From assembly GCA_018524725.1 (NCBI GenBank), contig JAEUWP010000464.1:1-17242 (forward strand): DNA of 17,242 nucleotides, in the 5' to 3' direction. Positions 1-8,819 of this stretch are shown one piece after another; position 1 is the first letter of the stretch; each line of letters begins with the position of its first letter. Position numbers and translations under genes: made by a program. The notes below the pieces were generated by a model that saw only the letters and a list, made by a program, of their open reading frames with translations, did not search any database and had not been told where the DNA came from. The stretch is from Podaxis mareebaensis. Its lineage: Eukaryota; Basidiomycota; Agaricomycetes; Agaricales; Agaricaceae.

Positions 1-72
1 TTTGTGGTTTTTAGTACATTTCAGTATATGTATTGATATTTTTTGGTATGTATAGTTTTGGCCTTTCTGCTG
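1..72 (-). mobile_element. End of a dispersed repeat element (copy 1)
   Basis: Read on the minus strand from position 72, this stretch starts CAGCAGAAAGGCCAAAACTA and matches, with few differences over about 62 bases, the plus-strand sequence starting at 15300. The two copies therefore share a terminus and lie in inverted orientation at the two edges of the window. The boundary at 72/73 is sharp: to its right the sequence is homologous to the F-box gene start at 2274-2309, to its left it is not. There is no CpG here, as in the other copy. The element class is not visible; only its end is inside the window. Confidence 0.7.
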
Positions 73-108
73 ATGTAGGTGATCAGGGGTTATGAAGGAT
101 TCACCCAT
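73..108 (-). pseudogene. 5' stub of an F-box gene cut by element insertion
   Basis: The minus strand opens with ATG at 108-106 and reads MGESFITPDHLH, matching the first twelve codons (MSESTLAFDPLH) of the intact F-box gene at 690-2309, with M1, E3, S4, D9, L11 and H12 identical. Homology continues upstream through the 5' region. Directly after codon 12 the reading runs into the repeat element that fills 1-72, so the rest of the gene has been displaced or lost. The remaining part, including any F-box domain, would lie outside the window if it survives. The exact 36-nt agreement of spacing is what makes the call reasonable despite the short length. Confidence 0.65.
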
Positions 109-365
109 GTTTAGTACTTAGTAGGTCAACGGGAAAGGTAAATATCGTTGGAAGATGCGAGGGAACTGCTTCGTTGACAATTCTTATAAGGAGCAGAGGG
201 AAATGTTGAGGATTGTTCGGGAAAGTTCACACTTCCTTTGGCGGATTCTCTTATCGCTGACTCCATGTACGACGATCTATCCTAAGTGGAGTCTGGACTC
301 ATCTTCGTTCGACAATTACATGGGTCCTACTGGGTATTAGGTACTATGCGTTGCGCCGTATGAGT

Positions 366-389
366 CTTTCGGAAGTGATGCTCTGAAAG
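366..389. promoter_or_regulatory. Conserved dyad (copy A) upstream of the truncated F-box gene
   Basis: The sequence is CTTTCGGA, eight spacer bases AGTGATGC, then TCTGAAAG. It matches the perfect dyad at 2570-2593 except for one C-to-T change in the right arm, which turns a CpG into TpG. The spacer is identical in both copies. It lies about 260 bases upstream of the ATG at 108. Confidence 0.45.
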
Positions 390-689
390 CACAAAGCCTC
401 ACAGAGGATATGATATGACGTACTCAGCATTCACGGGGCTTCGGGCACTCCCATGTTCGTTAAACCTCTAGTACGTTCTACCGTCACCGATAAAGTGTGC
501 TTCAAGTTTCGGGGGCCTTGCTTCTTTCCACTCCAATAATATCTGTGAGTCGTGGGCAGCGTTTATTCCAGTGTCACTGTCATTGTCGCGCTGACCATGC
601 ATATGACATACATATTATATCCAGAGTCTTGAGACGAATATGCATGGGCCTGGAGCGTTCCGGATTCCTCAATGCTATGCACCCCTCCC

Positions 690-2309
690 TCAACCTTCCC
701 AGGGCGCCTCTTCCTCCAAATTCCAGTACCATCCACCTCCCCTTCCGCTTCCAATTACTTCCCTCTCATTATAACCCTCGCCAGGTTCCGGTTCCTTCTC
801 CAAAAAACGTAAATTCGGACAGTTCTCCCATAACTTCATTTCAATTCCCTCCTCCCTTAGCAAGGAATATACACTATACATGTCCGGGGTCCAAGTCCCA
901 CAACTCCTTGACAGTTCCAACGAGAATCTTGTGTTCTGGTCTCGGTATCGACGGCGAAGCGTGCCCATCATCCGCTGTGCCATTTTAGCTTCGGCCTCTG
1001 CTGCGACTCTATCGTAGTCGGCGTGCGCCCCGATCCCATCCATGGTCATATCCCTCAGCTTTGACATGTAGGTCCCGCCTCGGTCCGCCCTCCTTCCTGT
1101 ATCGAGGGCAATGATCATGTTGGTCATAGTGTCATAATCGCATTCGTAAATGTGCAAGCCTTGGACATGTATAGCATGACGGAACACGGATTTTATAAGG
1201 TCGATTGGCCAGTGTTCCGCGAAGTAGAGCTCTAGGGTGGATAGAGTCGGAGGGAGATTAGGGACCAAGGCTTGTAGGGCGGTGTCGTCGAGGTGGACAC
1301 TTGGGCTGGCTTCCCAGTGGAAGGTACGTAGAACTGGGAAGCGCAGCCGTGAGTAGATTCTGTTTAAGCCTTGGTCGTCCATTTCGTCGGGTTGGGCCCA
1401 GCTAAAGTGTTCCAACTGATGTAAAATGATGGGATCATTGGCGAGTCCGTAGGTATGGATGTCGTCCGTCTCCTGCAAGTCGGAAGGTTTCGGATTGATG
1501 TACTCAAAATGAGTAAGATTGGGACATCGTATGAGCAATGAAATGCTGACGTCGATTGAGACACCCTCCAGGGAAATTCGCGTGAACTGAGTATGTTCGA
1601 TATTGTCTGATATGGGACGTGGACTCCGCAGATCACGGAGTACGAGGTGACGAAGGTAAGGGGAGTCGACAAGGGGTAGTACTAAGATTTTGTCGAGACA
1701 GCCTGTGGGCTCGAATATCCTCAGGTCTGCGATATTGGGGAATTTTGGAAGCGAGGAGACCCACGCGGAAGATGCACGAGTAAGCCGAAGACTGTGCATC
1801 TTTTGAGCGTATTCCTTGCGGGTGAGTAGAGAGAAGAGAAGATCTTGGATGTGCTGCAAGTTGGAGGGAAGGATATGCTTGGCGAACTGCAAATCAAGAG
1901 AAAACGGAACGTTCTTGACGTTCTCTAAATAGTGTTGGAGTAATTCAATGGTGTCTTGTCTTTTCTCGTTTGTGACCATGTCGGCGTGGATGGTGAGGGT
2001 CAGAGATGACCATAGACGAGGGGTAGACAGAACGATTTGTCGCCAGTGAGAGCATACTCCTCCGAATTTGAGAGCAGTCCGATTGTAACACGGGTGGGGA
2101 ACCCATGCTGATAGGAAGATGTGAACTAATATTTCCGGAGGGAGGTTCCTCGTCGATGCTTGCAAGGCGTTCTGTTTCCATAGGAGGTTAACACGTGTTT
2201 TGTGGAAAAGTCGCAAAGTATTGGACATCTCGGCCTCCAGTTTTTGTACCTCTTGCTTGATTAGGGCAAGGTCATGTAAAGGATCGAAAGCTAAGGTGGA
2301 TTCGCTCAT
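690..2309 (-). CDS. F-box-like domain protein, intact, single exon
   Basis: This is a 539-residue intronless reading frame. Residues 13-48 (starting LALIKQEVQKLE) look like a short coiled coil. Residues about 54-104 form an F-box-like domain: NLPPEILVHIF, then VCSHWRQIVLSTPRLWSSL, the typical pattern of agaricomycete F-box proteins. The rest contains irregular leucine-rich segments such as LRHLVLRDL and CPNLTHFEYINP, consistent with a substrate-binding LRR-like fold. F-box proteins usually bind Skp1 and bring substrates to an SCF ubiquitin ligase; that role is inferred from the domain. The start at 2309 is supported by conservation of the first twelve codons in the stub at 73-108. The paralogue at 13411-14959 shares ALIKQEVQKL, the F-box and the C-terminal RFSLELSR block. 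The glycine- and glutamate-rich tail (GSGRGGGWYW) has no match there. Confidence 0.88.
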   Translation of the reverse strand: MSESTLAFDPLHDLALIKQEVQKLEAEMSNTLRLFHKTRVNLLWKQNALQASTRNLPPEILVHIFLSAWVPHPCYNRTALKFGGVCSHWRQIVLSTPRLWSSLTLTIHADMVTNEKRQDTIELLQHYLENVKNVPFSLDLQFAKHILPSNLQHIQDLLFSLLTRKEYAQKMHSLRLTRASSAWVSSLPKFPNIADLRIFEPTGCLDKILVLPLVDSPYLRHLVLRDLRSPRPISDNIEHTQFTRISLEGVSIDVSISLLIRCPNLTHFEYINPKPSDLQETDDIHTYGLANDPIILHQLEHFSWAQPDEMDDQGLNRIYSRLRFPVLRTFHWEASPSVHLDDTALQALVPNLPPTLSTLELYFAEHWPIDLIKSVFRHAIHVQGLHIYECDYDTMTNMIIALDTGRRADRGGTYMSKLRDMTMDGIGAHADYDRVAAEAEAKMAQRMMGTLRRRYRDQNTRFSLELSRSCGTWTPDMYSVYSLLREEGIEMKLWENCPNLRFLEKEPEPGEGYNEREVIGSGRGGGWYWNLEEEAPWEG

Positions 2310-2640
2310 GTTTAGTGGTAAGTGGCTACACGGGAGGGTAACCGCCGCTGGGAGTTACGGGGGCAACCGCCCCATCGATGGCTCCTATAAAAAGAGAGGG
2401 GAGACTGTTGTCGTCGAGGATTGTTCGGGAAAGTTCACTCTCCCTCTGGCGAAGTCTTGCTGTTATGACCCCGTGCGCAATCTATCTTAAGCGGACACAT
2501 CTTCGTTTGATCATCACATGAATTCTACTAAGTACTAGGTGCTGTGTATTGCGCTGTATTATTTTTCAGCTTTCGGAAGTGATGCTCCGAAAGCCCGAAC
2601 TTGGCTCGCAGAGGATATAACATGACATAATCAAGTACTC
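2274..2640 (-). repeat. Direct repeat, copy B: start and promoter region of the intact F-box gene
   Basis: This is the partner of the segment at 73-435. It covers the first codons and about 330 bases upstream of the intact F-box gene. It holds a TATA-like TTTTTATAGG on the minus strand near 2385-2395 and a perfect 8+8 dyad at 2570-2593. Copy A and copy B lie about 2.2 kb apart in the same orientation, so the F-box gene with its promoter was probably duplicated in tandem. Confidence 0.7.
2570..2593. promoter_or_regulatory. Perfect dyad CTTTCGGA-N8-TCCGAAAG upstream of the F-box gene
   Basis: Two 8-base arms are perfectly inverted around AGTGATGC, giving CGG-N10-CCG at its centre. Inverted CGG triplets at fixed spacing are the classic target form of fungal Zn2Cys6 regulators; the assignment to that family is inference. 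The site lies about 260 bases upstream of the start codon and is the best conserved part of the duplicated upstream region. Confidence 0.45.
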
Positions 2641-3455
2641 GCGTTATTGCACAAAACTTGAGTGGCCACAACCGTATATTCCGACATTGGGGATATGTGC
2701 ATTGAGGGAGTACAGAAGGTGAGATGAGGGTCTAAGGAAGGCGGACTCTGATCGAGCACCACGTCATGAACGGTTGGAATAAAAAATAAAAATAAAAAAG
2801 AGAGTTTAAGGAAGAGGTCGTATCTATAGGAGCCTGTGTGTAGTGTTCATATGACATTGTAACCGTCTCAGGCTGTATATGTGGTTACAGACACCACTCA
2901 CGATCGATCCCAGAATAAGGGAACAGCTCGATATCATCGTGTGTTTGCGACCCTGTTGCATGGGCTTCAGGAAGAATGAATAGAGCGAAAGACTCAGGCA
3001 AATAGGAATAAATCAACGGATAGTATTTAACAAAATTTTCCTGTATTCTGGAGTCCATCTTCCGTTGCAATGAACTCCAGGTACGCATTATGGCGTCCTT
3101 CCCTCCTGTAGTAGGTGCTCACAAAATCATCTCCTGTTGCGGTGAACTCCAGTTGGTCTTATCACGCGCGATTTCGTTTACCACTTGTCAATCTATTAAC
3201 ATCCGTAATCTAAACTTCGTTATGGGGGCGTTGGTATTAACAAGTTCATGATGTGCATATACAGGCGAATAAAATTAAGAAGTAATAAGGGAGAATGCTT
3301 GCCAGTGCTTCCACCAATACTTATATCGTGTTGTCAGTAATGAATAGGGTACCTACAGGCATACAAGCATCCAGTAGCAATACCAGTCCGAGGCGATACA
3401 GTATGCTTTCCTTTTCTAAGATGTCTCCATGGTTCCACAAAAGACCTGCATGTTT
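2641..3455. other. No gene seen; A-rich tract and a small direct repeat
   Basis: No reading frame here has recognisable protein features. There is an A-rich tract near 2780-2805. A 22-base near-repeat ending TGAACTCCAG occurs at about 3060-3081 and 3132-3153, 72 bases apart. The stretch may include the 3' flank of the minus-strand gene that ends at 3456. Confidence 0.5.
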
Positions 3456-5864
3456 TTAGTCCTCACGATAACTTTGGCAACCCACATATGAGAATATTCC
3501 ACGCACCCCAAGATAACAAACAAACACTCGGTCCACCTTCACGCCATCAAGCTCCAACTCACCAACTGTGTACACATACTGCGAGTACTGCCTAATGTTA
3601 GTTCCCCCCACTGGATCCAAGTAGACGGTGCTATTGAATGCATGCAGCCAATTGTCAGCTGTGGTCATCTTGGCAAATCTGACCACATCATCACGTATTT
3701 TCTCCCATATTTTATCTTGATGGAAGTGAAGATGATATTACAGATATGGGGACATGTGTGCACATACTGTTTGCAAATGCAGGGAATGTGAGGCTATCCT
3801 TCCTATTATGCATGGTAGAAGCTATCAGCAATCGATGTGCATGTAAAGTGACAATTTGGACATACAGGAAGACCTCTGCATTGAGCCAATCCTCGACCTC
3901 CTGGGCTGCAGCCAGGGAATGGCCTATATGGAAGAGTTCCTCATAACCTCAGACAGTGCCTCTGGGTCTTTTGTCAGGAGGATTGGTTTCATTTCCATTG
4001 TAGGCAAAGCCAAAGTTGGCATTGAACTTTTGACCAGCATATTTGAATAACATATCTTTCAGAGTGAGTAGATCAGTGTCCAATGGTGGTGGTCTCTGGA
4101 CATGCTTTTCATCAAAGAGGGCATAGCACTATGAGTGACAGTGTGGGTTACCTGAAGTTCCTGGACTATTTTATCACAGAGAATCTGGAAGAGACATTGC
4201 ACCACTCTTTGCTCTGCTGGGAATTCCTCATAGAACATCTGGCTTTGTGAATCAATTGCTGGGATCATTGCATGTGGATTACAGCTTACAGTTGGAAGAA
4301 GTAGAAGGGCAGTGACACCAGGCATTTCACCAAAGGCATCCAGTGTGATTATACTCTTCTGGCAGATTGGATTAAGGGTAGGATCTGCAGGCATGTAGAA
4401 CTTGTCAATGATACTGGTGACCCAGTCAGGTGTCTGATATGACTCAGGCTAGATCAGAGTCAAACTGTCAGTCAAGTCCTCAAGCACCTTATCCTTGATT
4501 GACATGATTGGCACATTAAGTCCACTAGTAAGACAGGAGCATGAAATTCTCAGGTTGAGCAACAGAAACTATAAGCATACCTGAACAGGTCTTGCTCTAT
4601 TATGGTCCTTAGTCGATCCTGACTTGGGTTGTACTCAAACACAAAGTTAATGTAGTCCACCAGAAAATTGGACTGGAGATATGCAGAGGACATGCCTTCA
4701 GCATACCATGAGTCTGGTGGCACTGAGTCAAAGGTGAAGCCAAATGTGTTGTAAAAGTAGGCTTGCAGATTGAACAGGTCCAATAGTTCTTGAATAGTCT
4801 CCAGAGTGACTACACCAGAGGGCTTGTCTGACTGTACCCCAAAAAATACCTTTCGAGATGAAGGTTATGAAAAAGTAATGCAATAAAAGGATAAGTGTGT
4901 ATGCCAAGATAATAGACCATAGAAAACCCAGCATGAAGGCCATCATTTGTGAGAGCACCAGTCACATATAGGAATATCACATTGCATCTCCAGCTGCCTT
5001 GATCTCCAACAGTAGAGTTGTATGTTTGATTCAGAGGTATGAAACCCCATATTGGTTTTGCATTGTCATTAATGAGATTGGTTGCAGTATAAATCAAATC
5101 AACTGTCACTTGACCTGGTATGATGTTGACATATTAGAGAACATTTAAGACTTGATCTCACATTCCACCCAGGCTGGTAAATTCAATTTGCTGATATGCA
5201 ACCAAATTGTAAGATATACTTGGTAACATAGTATGAAAGCATACCTAAAGGAACTTGACTGGATATACTCCTTGACCTGGTTGCCTATTGGGGTGCTGAT
5301 GCTGCAGAGGCTGCTTGTAACTTTTGGTGATTCAATTGCACCAGGAGGGTGGCATTGGTTGGGCTGGTCACTATACAAATAATTGAAACATTTAGCAAAC
5401 ACCATTTTGGCTCCTCTCCTCATCTGGCCATCCATTGTATTCCCCGCTACTGTCTGTTTGAATGGGAGAATATCTGTTACATCATCCACTAGGCCAACCA
5501 GGGCAGCAGTCTGTGGGGACAACTTGGGCCATTCCTGTCAGCATTACGAGAGATAAGAGAAAAATAAGAGATTTACAGCCTCGGGAGCGAAAAGCATAGC
5601 AAAGTATTCATTGCCACTGTCACTAATCTCCTCTTTGACATTCTCATCAATGTTTTCATCATATATCTGAATTGTGGAAGAAGAGTTTCCCATAATTCTG
5701 GTGGGATGGAGGGTTACAAAGGATGTGAAGACCTGGCAAGGAAAGAAGCCACAGAAATATGACTCAAGACTCCCCATGGGCCAACCATGCAGCGAACTCG
5801 TTACGAAATAGAACTTGAGAAATGTCGCATGAGAACTGTCTTGCATTATTAAGGTAGCATTCAT
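3456..5864 (-). CDS. Multi-exon gene of unknown family, possibly decayed (two in-frame stops)
   Basis: I do not recognise the product. Eight exons splice consistently in phase on the minus strand: about 5864-5577, 5534-5245, 5190-5162, 5114-4918, 4849-4581, 4524-4152, 4104-3768 and 3715-3456. Introns are 42-68 nt, with good donors GTATGC (twice), GTGAGA, GTATGT and a weak GTCTAT. The joined frame is about 680 residues. Visible stretches include SPQTAALVGLVDDVTD, DGQMRRGAKMVFAKCFNYLY, TFDSVPPDSWYAEG and RFAKMTTADNWLHAF; there are several N-x-S/T sites and no clear membrane segment or catalytic motif. A TAG (4451-4449) and a TGA (3951-3949) interrupt exons 6 and 7 unless they lie in weak introns (GTGCTT, 39 nt; GTCTGA, 54 nt). 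The first exon is uncertain: its ATG overlaps an inverted repeat. The C-terminus could instead splice at GTGCGT near 3512. Most of the gene is almost free of CpG, unlike the synthetase gene. It could be repeat-borne or a pseudogene. Confidence 0.55.
5850..5863 (+). repeat. Left arm of a 14-bp perfect inverted repeat
   Basis: TAAGGTAGCATTCA here is the exact reverse complement of 6450-6463, and similarity continues weakly inward for a few bases. The arms are 586 bases apart and enclose the coding remnant at 6014-6438. They could be terminal repeats of a small DNA element, but no target duplication was seen. Confidence 0.4.
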
Positions 5865-6013
5865 GTGCAACCCAGGTTATCACCTGACGTATGACCTGGT
5901 GTGACCTTACGTGCACACCACTAATTGGTATAATCTCACATTGGCACATTGACGCGTCATGCGAGAGGATGAAACATGCGAGTGATTATGAATAAGTACA
6001 ATACTATATAGAA

Positions 6014-6438
6014 TCACTTCAGTAACAAATCTGGTGACGTTTCACGAAGGAGGGAGTCAGGAGTAGTCCGATTACCCCTATATTTTCGTGCTGCCCAAGC
6101 TGCCTGGCGGGCATTCAGTTGTTTTGAATAGGCATCTGTAAATCGCAAGGCACGGACTGCAAACCTAGAGTGAATTTGACTCAGAAACTGTGTACAGCTA
6201 GATTTCGTAGACTTACCTTCTCATTGACTCGTCGACGCGTTTTGATGCCTAAAATATGATTAAATTGCAATCTCTGCCATAATGCGGGCAGTTTTCGCAA
6301 AAACAGCTCCGAGGGACTCCTCATTTTGGATGTATCTATTAACCCTCGGGCAGCTTTTTGCGCCAGATGCTCTCTAAAAAATGTAGATTCTGTTTTTTCG
6401 TACAACCTGATTTTGTCACGCTTGTACTCGTGATCGCA
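6014..6438 (-). pseudogene. Unrecognised coding remnant in two open segments
   Basis: Two adjoining minus-strand segments look protein-like. The first, about 6438-6217, is basic and rich in charged residues (EKTESTFFREHLAQKAARGL, LFLRKLPALWQRLQ, KTRRRVNEK). It ends at a strong donor, GTAAGT (6216-6211). The second, 6163-6014, reads AVRALRFTDAYSKQLNARQA and onward to a stop. Acceptors CTCTAG (6165) and TTTGCAG (6157) are both available, but neither joins the two in frame, so one base appears to be gained or lost. No family is recognised; a fragment of a transposon protein is possible given the flanking inverted repeat, but this is a guess. Confidence 0.35.
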
Positions 6439-6449
6439 TCATGTGTGCG

Positions 6450-6463
6450 TGAATGCTACCTTA
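6450..6463 (-). repeat. Right arm of a 14-bp perfect inverted repeat
   Basis: TGAATGCTACCTTA is the reverse complement of 5850-5863. Together the arms bound a 614-bp segment that contains the remnant at 6014-6438. Confidence 0.4.
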
Positions 6464-6465
6464 GA

Positions 6466-7815
6466 ACTTTGGGTGGCGCCAACATGGAAGCCAAGTGTCC
6501 ATGAGACCGCGGAGAAGGTAGAGACACTGATGATTCGTTCGGGAGCAATGGACATTTATAGAATACTTATAGGTATTGTGCTGCAGGGCATAGTTCTCAA
6601 GACGGGGAGTAAGTATGTAAGTACGGAGGACTCAGAATCCAGTAGTCAGAACCCAGTACTTAGTACTGAGTATCCACTCTTGCATAGTCTCGAGCCTCAC
6701 GCTCGAAGTTTGAAAATCGTGTTTGGACATCAGTCGTTGGAGTACGTTGAAAACACCATCCAGTGGATTGCCAACTTCCATGAGCACAACAATAGTTCCT
6801 CTAAAAGCGCCCGACAATGTTAGGGACTATTTTTGGGATGGTCCCACTGTGAAATCATCTGTGATGATAGCAGAAACCATTTTTCAGGCCACTTATCCCC
6901 AACTGCGTTGGCCGGATCTCCACAGCAGGATTCACGAGTCGATGACTCCATGTCGCTGTGCCTCAACGTCAATATGTCACAAGGATTTCTCAACTTCACC
7001 GAGAAGGCGTCTATTCCTTGCACTTGAAAGTTGCGTTATGTATGGTGACGAAGGCATCGATTAACGCCAGACCTCGGGATTTTACTACAGCACTATTGGT
7101 GCGTTGCGGGAGCACATTACTGTACCCCGCCAACAAGCGGGGGGGGGGGGGTGACGACGAATTTGACATTCAGGCTCGAGCGGCATATACTGCAATAGAT
7201 ATACCACCTCTTGACTCAGCGAAACATGGATGGAATATTTTTTCGCAGCTGGAGCGGCAGATATTGCTCAATGCAGTCTAGGTTTCATATTTTTTGATGA
7301 CGTTTGTCTTGCCTTCCCTTGATTCATGTGTTTTGGGTTCTCTCTTGGCAACCACTAAGACGATATCGACATCCAAATACGTGTGTTTACTGAATGCTAC
7401 TGTAAACGGTTTTCTATGGTTCTGGGAATTGAACGTTGAGGTGTAAAGGGTAACCGGTGACCATTGATGATGTAGAGTTGAATGAGTCTGGTCGAAGTGT
7501 TTCGTATGCAAGATAGGGTGCGGTGGATGAAACGTGAACACAGGGAACATTAGAAATGATGCTGAAAGCTCAGGAAGGGCTCAAAAGATCGTTTCTGCGG
7601 TGAAAAGCAAATTCTCAACTGAAACCAAATGCAATTATTTCCGGTGGTATTATAAACAATGAGGGTATGTAGGTGTGTGCGCGAAAGCATTGCAAGCGAG
7701 ATCCAAAAAGAAACTATCTAACCCAACTGTAAAGTGATTAGACTTCGAATGTGTCAACAGGGCGAAATGCGAGGGCAGGCTTACGATTCGAAATGCCCAG
7801 AACGATAATCCTTTA
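6466..7815. other. About 1.35 kb with no convincing gene
   Basis: Several short frames overlap on both strands, but none has a recognisable motif or splices into a longer frame. Near 6650-6672 there is a GTAC-rich word (CAGTACTTAGTACTGAGTA) like those in the right-hand repeat region. A run of 13 G lies at 7139-7151. A plus-strand frame at about 7152-7281 (ending LERQILLNAV) is somewhat protein-like but stands alone. Confidence 0.5.
7139..7151 (+). repeat. Run of 13 G
   Basis: An uninterrupted guanine run. It is slippage-prone in replication and sequencing, so its true length may differ. Confidence 0.85.
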
Positions 7816-8819
7816 TCAAGTGCTCTTATTACCCTCGGAACCTTCCGTGGTATTCCATTCCTCGTCGCTGAAGCACAGCTGGGCGAGTCCGAGATCGTAT
7901 AGACGCGTCATTTTGACCAACATGCCTAAGCTTTGGCTCAGATCGCTGTGGGTAGTTCCGTCACCCGGTCCGTTGAGAAGTGACCAAGATTCTTCGTCCA
8001 TTTCGTCGCCCATGCGACCCCACGCGGATTGGATAGCGCCTGGATAGTTGAACGCAGCAAGAATAAAACAGACTGGCGAACCTGTATATAGAGTTAGAAG
8101 TGTTAAAGTTGGAGGATGATGCTCATACATAGACCACTGATTTCTTGTTCGCGCAGCATTCGCGGGTTCGGGGGTTGAGGTTGTGCAACGGTTTGTGGCT
8201 CGTCATTGACGTTCATATGCTCTGGGAGGTTGTCACCCAGCCGATAGAGGCGTTGACACGCGGGACATATGCGACTGGTGGCACGACTCTTGTTATACCA
8301 TAGAATCTAATCAGAGCGTCAAGTTAATTTGGTGTGGGATAGGGGCTTGTGCGGGTACTTCGTACCATAGCCAGTTCTTCTGGTAGGACTGTCCTGATCA
8401 TCTCCAGAACTTCTTCCTGTGCGAACTCGGCGCATAAAGGTATCTATACAGGTATCAGTGACTGCCCTCGTGAGCATATGTGCCGGGCTTACATCCCAAG
8501 CAGGTGGCTGGGCGAAAAACTTGGAGGCGAGGAAGGCACGGGTGTCTCTAACCCGCGGTCCATTTCCGGGATCATAGATAAATGGCTTTTCCGGAAGTGG
8601 AGGGTTCCGGTCATGTTCCTGACAAACAGCATAGTGATCGACGGGAGCAGGATACGACTCTGACGGTGGCGGTGTCAAGAGTTCGACTGGAGATGGACTG
8701 GAGGCTGGAGATGGGGATGGGTTGCTAGGTGGTGGGGTCGGAGGACGGGGGTTTGCCTTTTTCTTCTTGTTCTTGAGCTGCGCCCTGCGCTTCTTCTTAT
8801 AATTAGCGGGACCTGGCAT
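7816..8819 (-). CDS. Conserved-looking 282-residue basic, cysteine-containing protein of unknown function
   Basis: Four exons splice cleanly: 8819-8493, 8443-8366, 8306-8129 and 8081-7816. Introns are 49, 59 and 47 nt with donors GTAAGC, GTACGA and GTATGA. The product is 282 residues. I chose the ATG at 8819 (MPGPANYKKKRR) over the in-frame ATG at 8879 because the basic start resembles fungal proteins I recall; the longer start cannot be excluded. Residues 8-21 are a lysine/arginine cluster like a nuclear or nucleolar signal, followed by a proline/serine-rich segment (22-53). Exon 3 carries LWYNKSRATSRICPACQRLY, with C149 and C152, and the third junction gives GLCSPVC with C195 and C199. These four cysteines could bind one zinc ion; this is inference. 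The C-terminal part is acidic (GDEMDEESW, FSDEEW). The gene is divergent from the leucyl-tRNA synthetase and shares its 250-bp upstream region. Confidence 0.8.

Larger units (their letters stand above)
73..435 (-). repeat. Direct repeat, copy A: F-box gene start and upstream region
   Basis: This segment aligns end to end with about 2274-2640 in the same orientation. Shared landmarks are the start-codon context (CATGTTTAGT at 106-115), a TTATA-type motif near 183-190, the exact word GAGGATTGTTCGGGAAAG, the dyad at 366-389, and CAGAGGATAT near the end. Similarity is patchy with small indels, so the duplication is not recent. It is the upstream region of the truncated F-box copy. Confidence 0.7.

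Noticed and set aside
497..988. Plus-strand frame of 163 codons
   Set aside because: It runs antisense to the 3' end of the F-box gene at 690-2309 and has no recognisable features.
2885..3088. Minus-strand frame of 67 codons just beyond the unknown gene
   Set aside because: It could not be joined in phase to the last exon at 3715-3456 and has no motif. Retained only as possible 3' flank.
4129..4151. A 23-nt intron (GTAACC to CATAG) in the unknown gene
   Set aside because: Too short for normal splicing. The acceptor GAAAAG 24 bases later keeps the same phase and gives a normal 47-nt intron.
6443..7281. Overlapping plus-strand frames that might form a gene
   Set aside because: No canonical introns join them, no motif is seen, and minus-strand frames of similar length cover the same bases.
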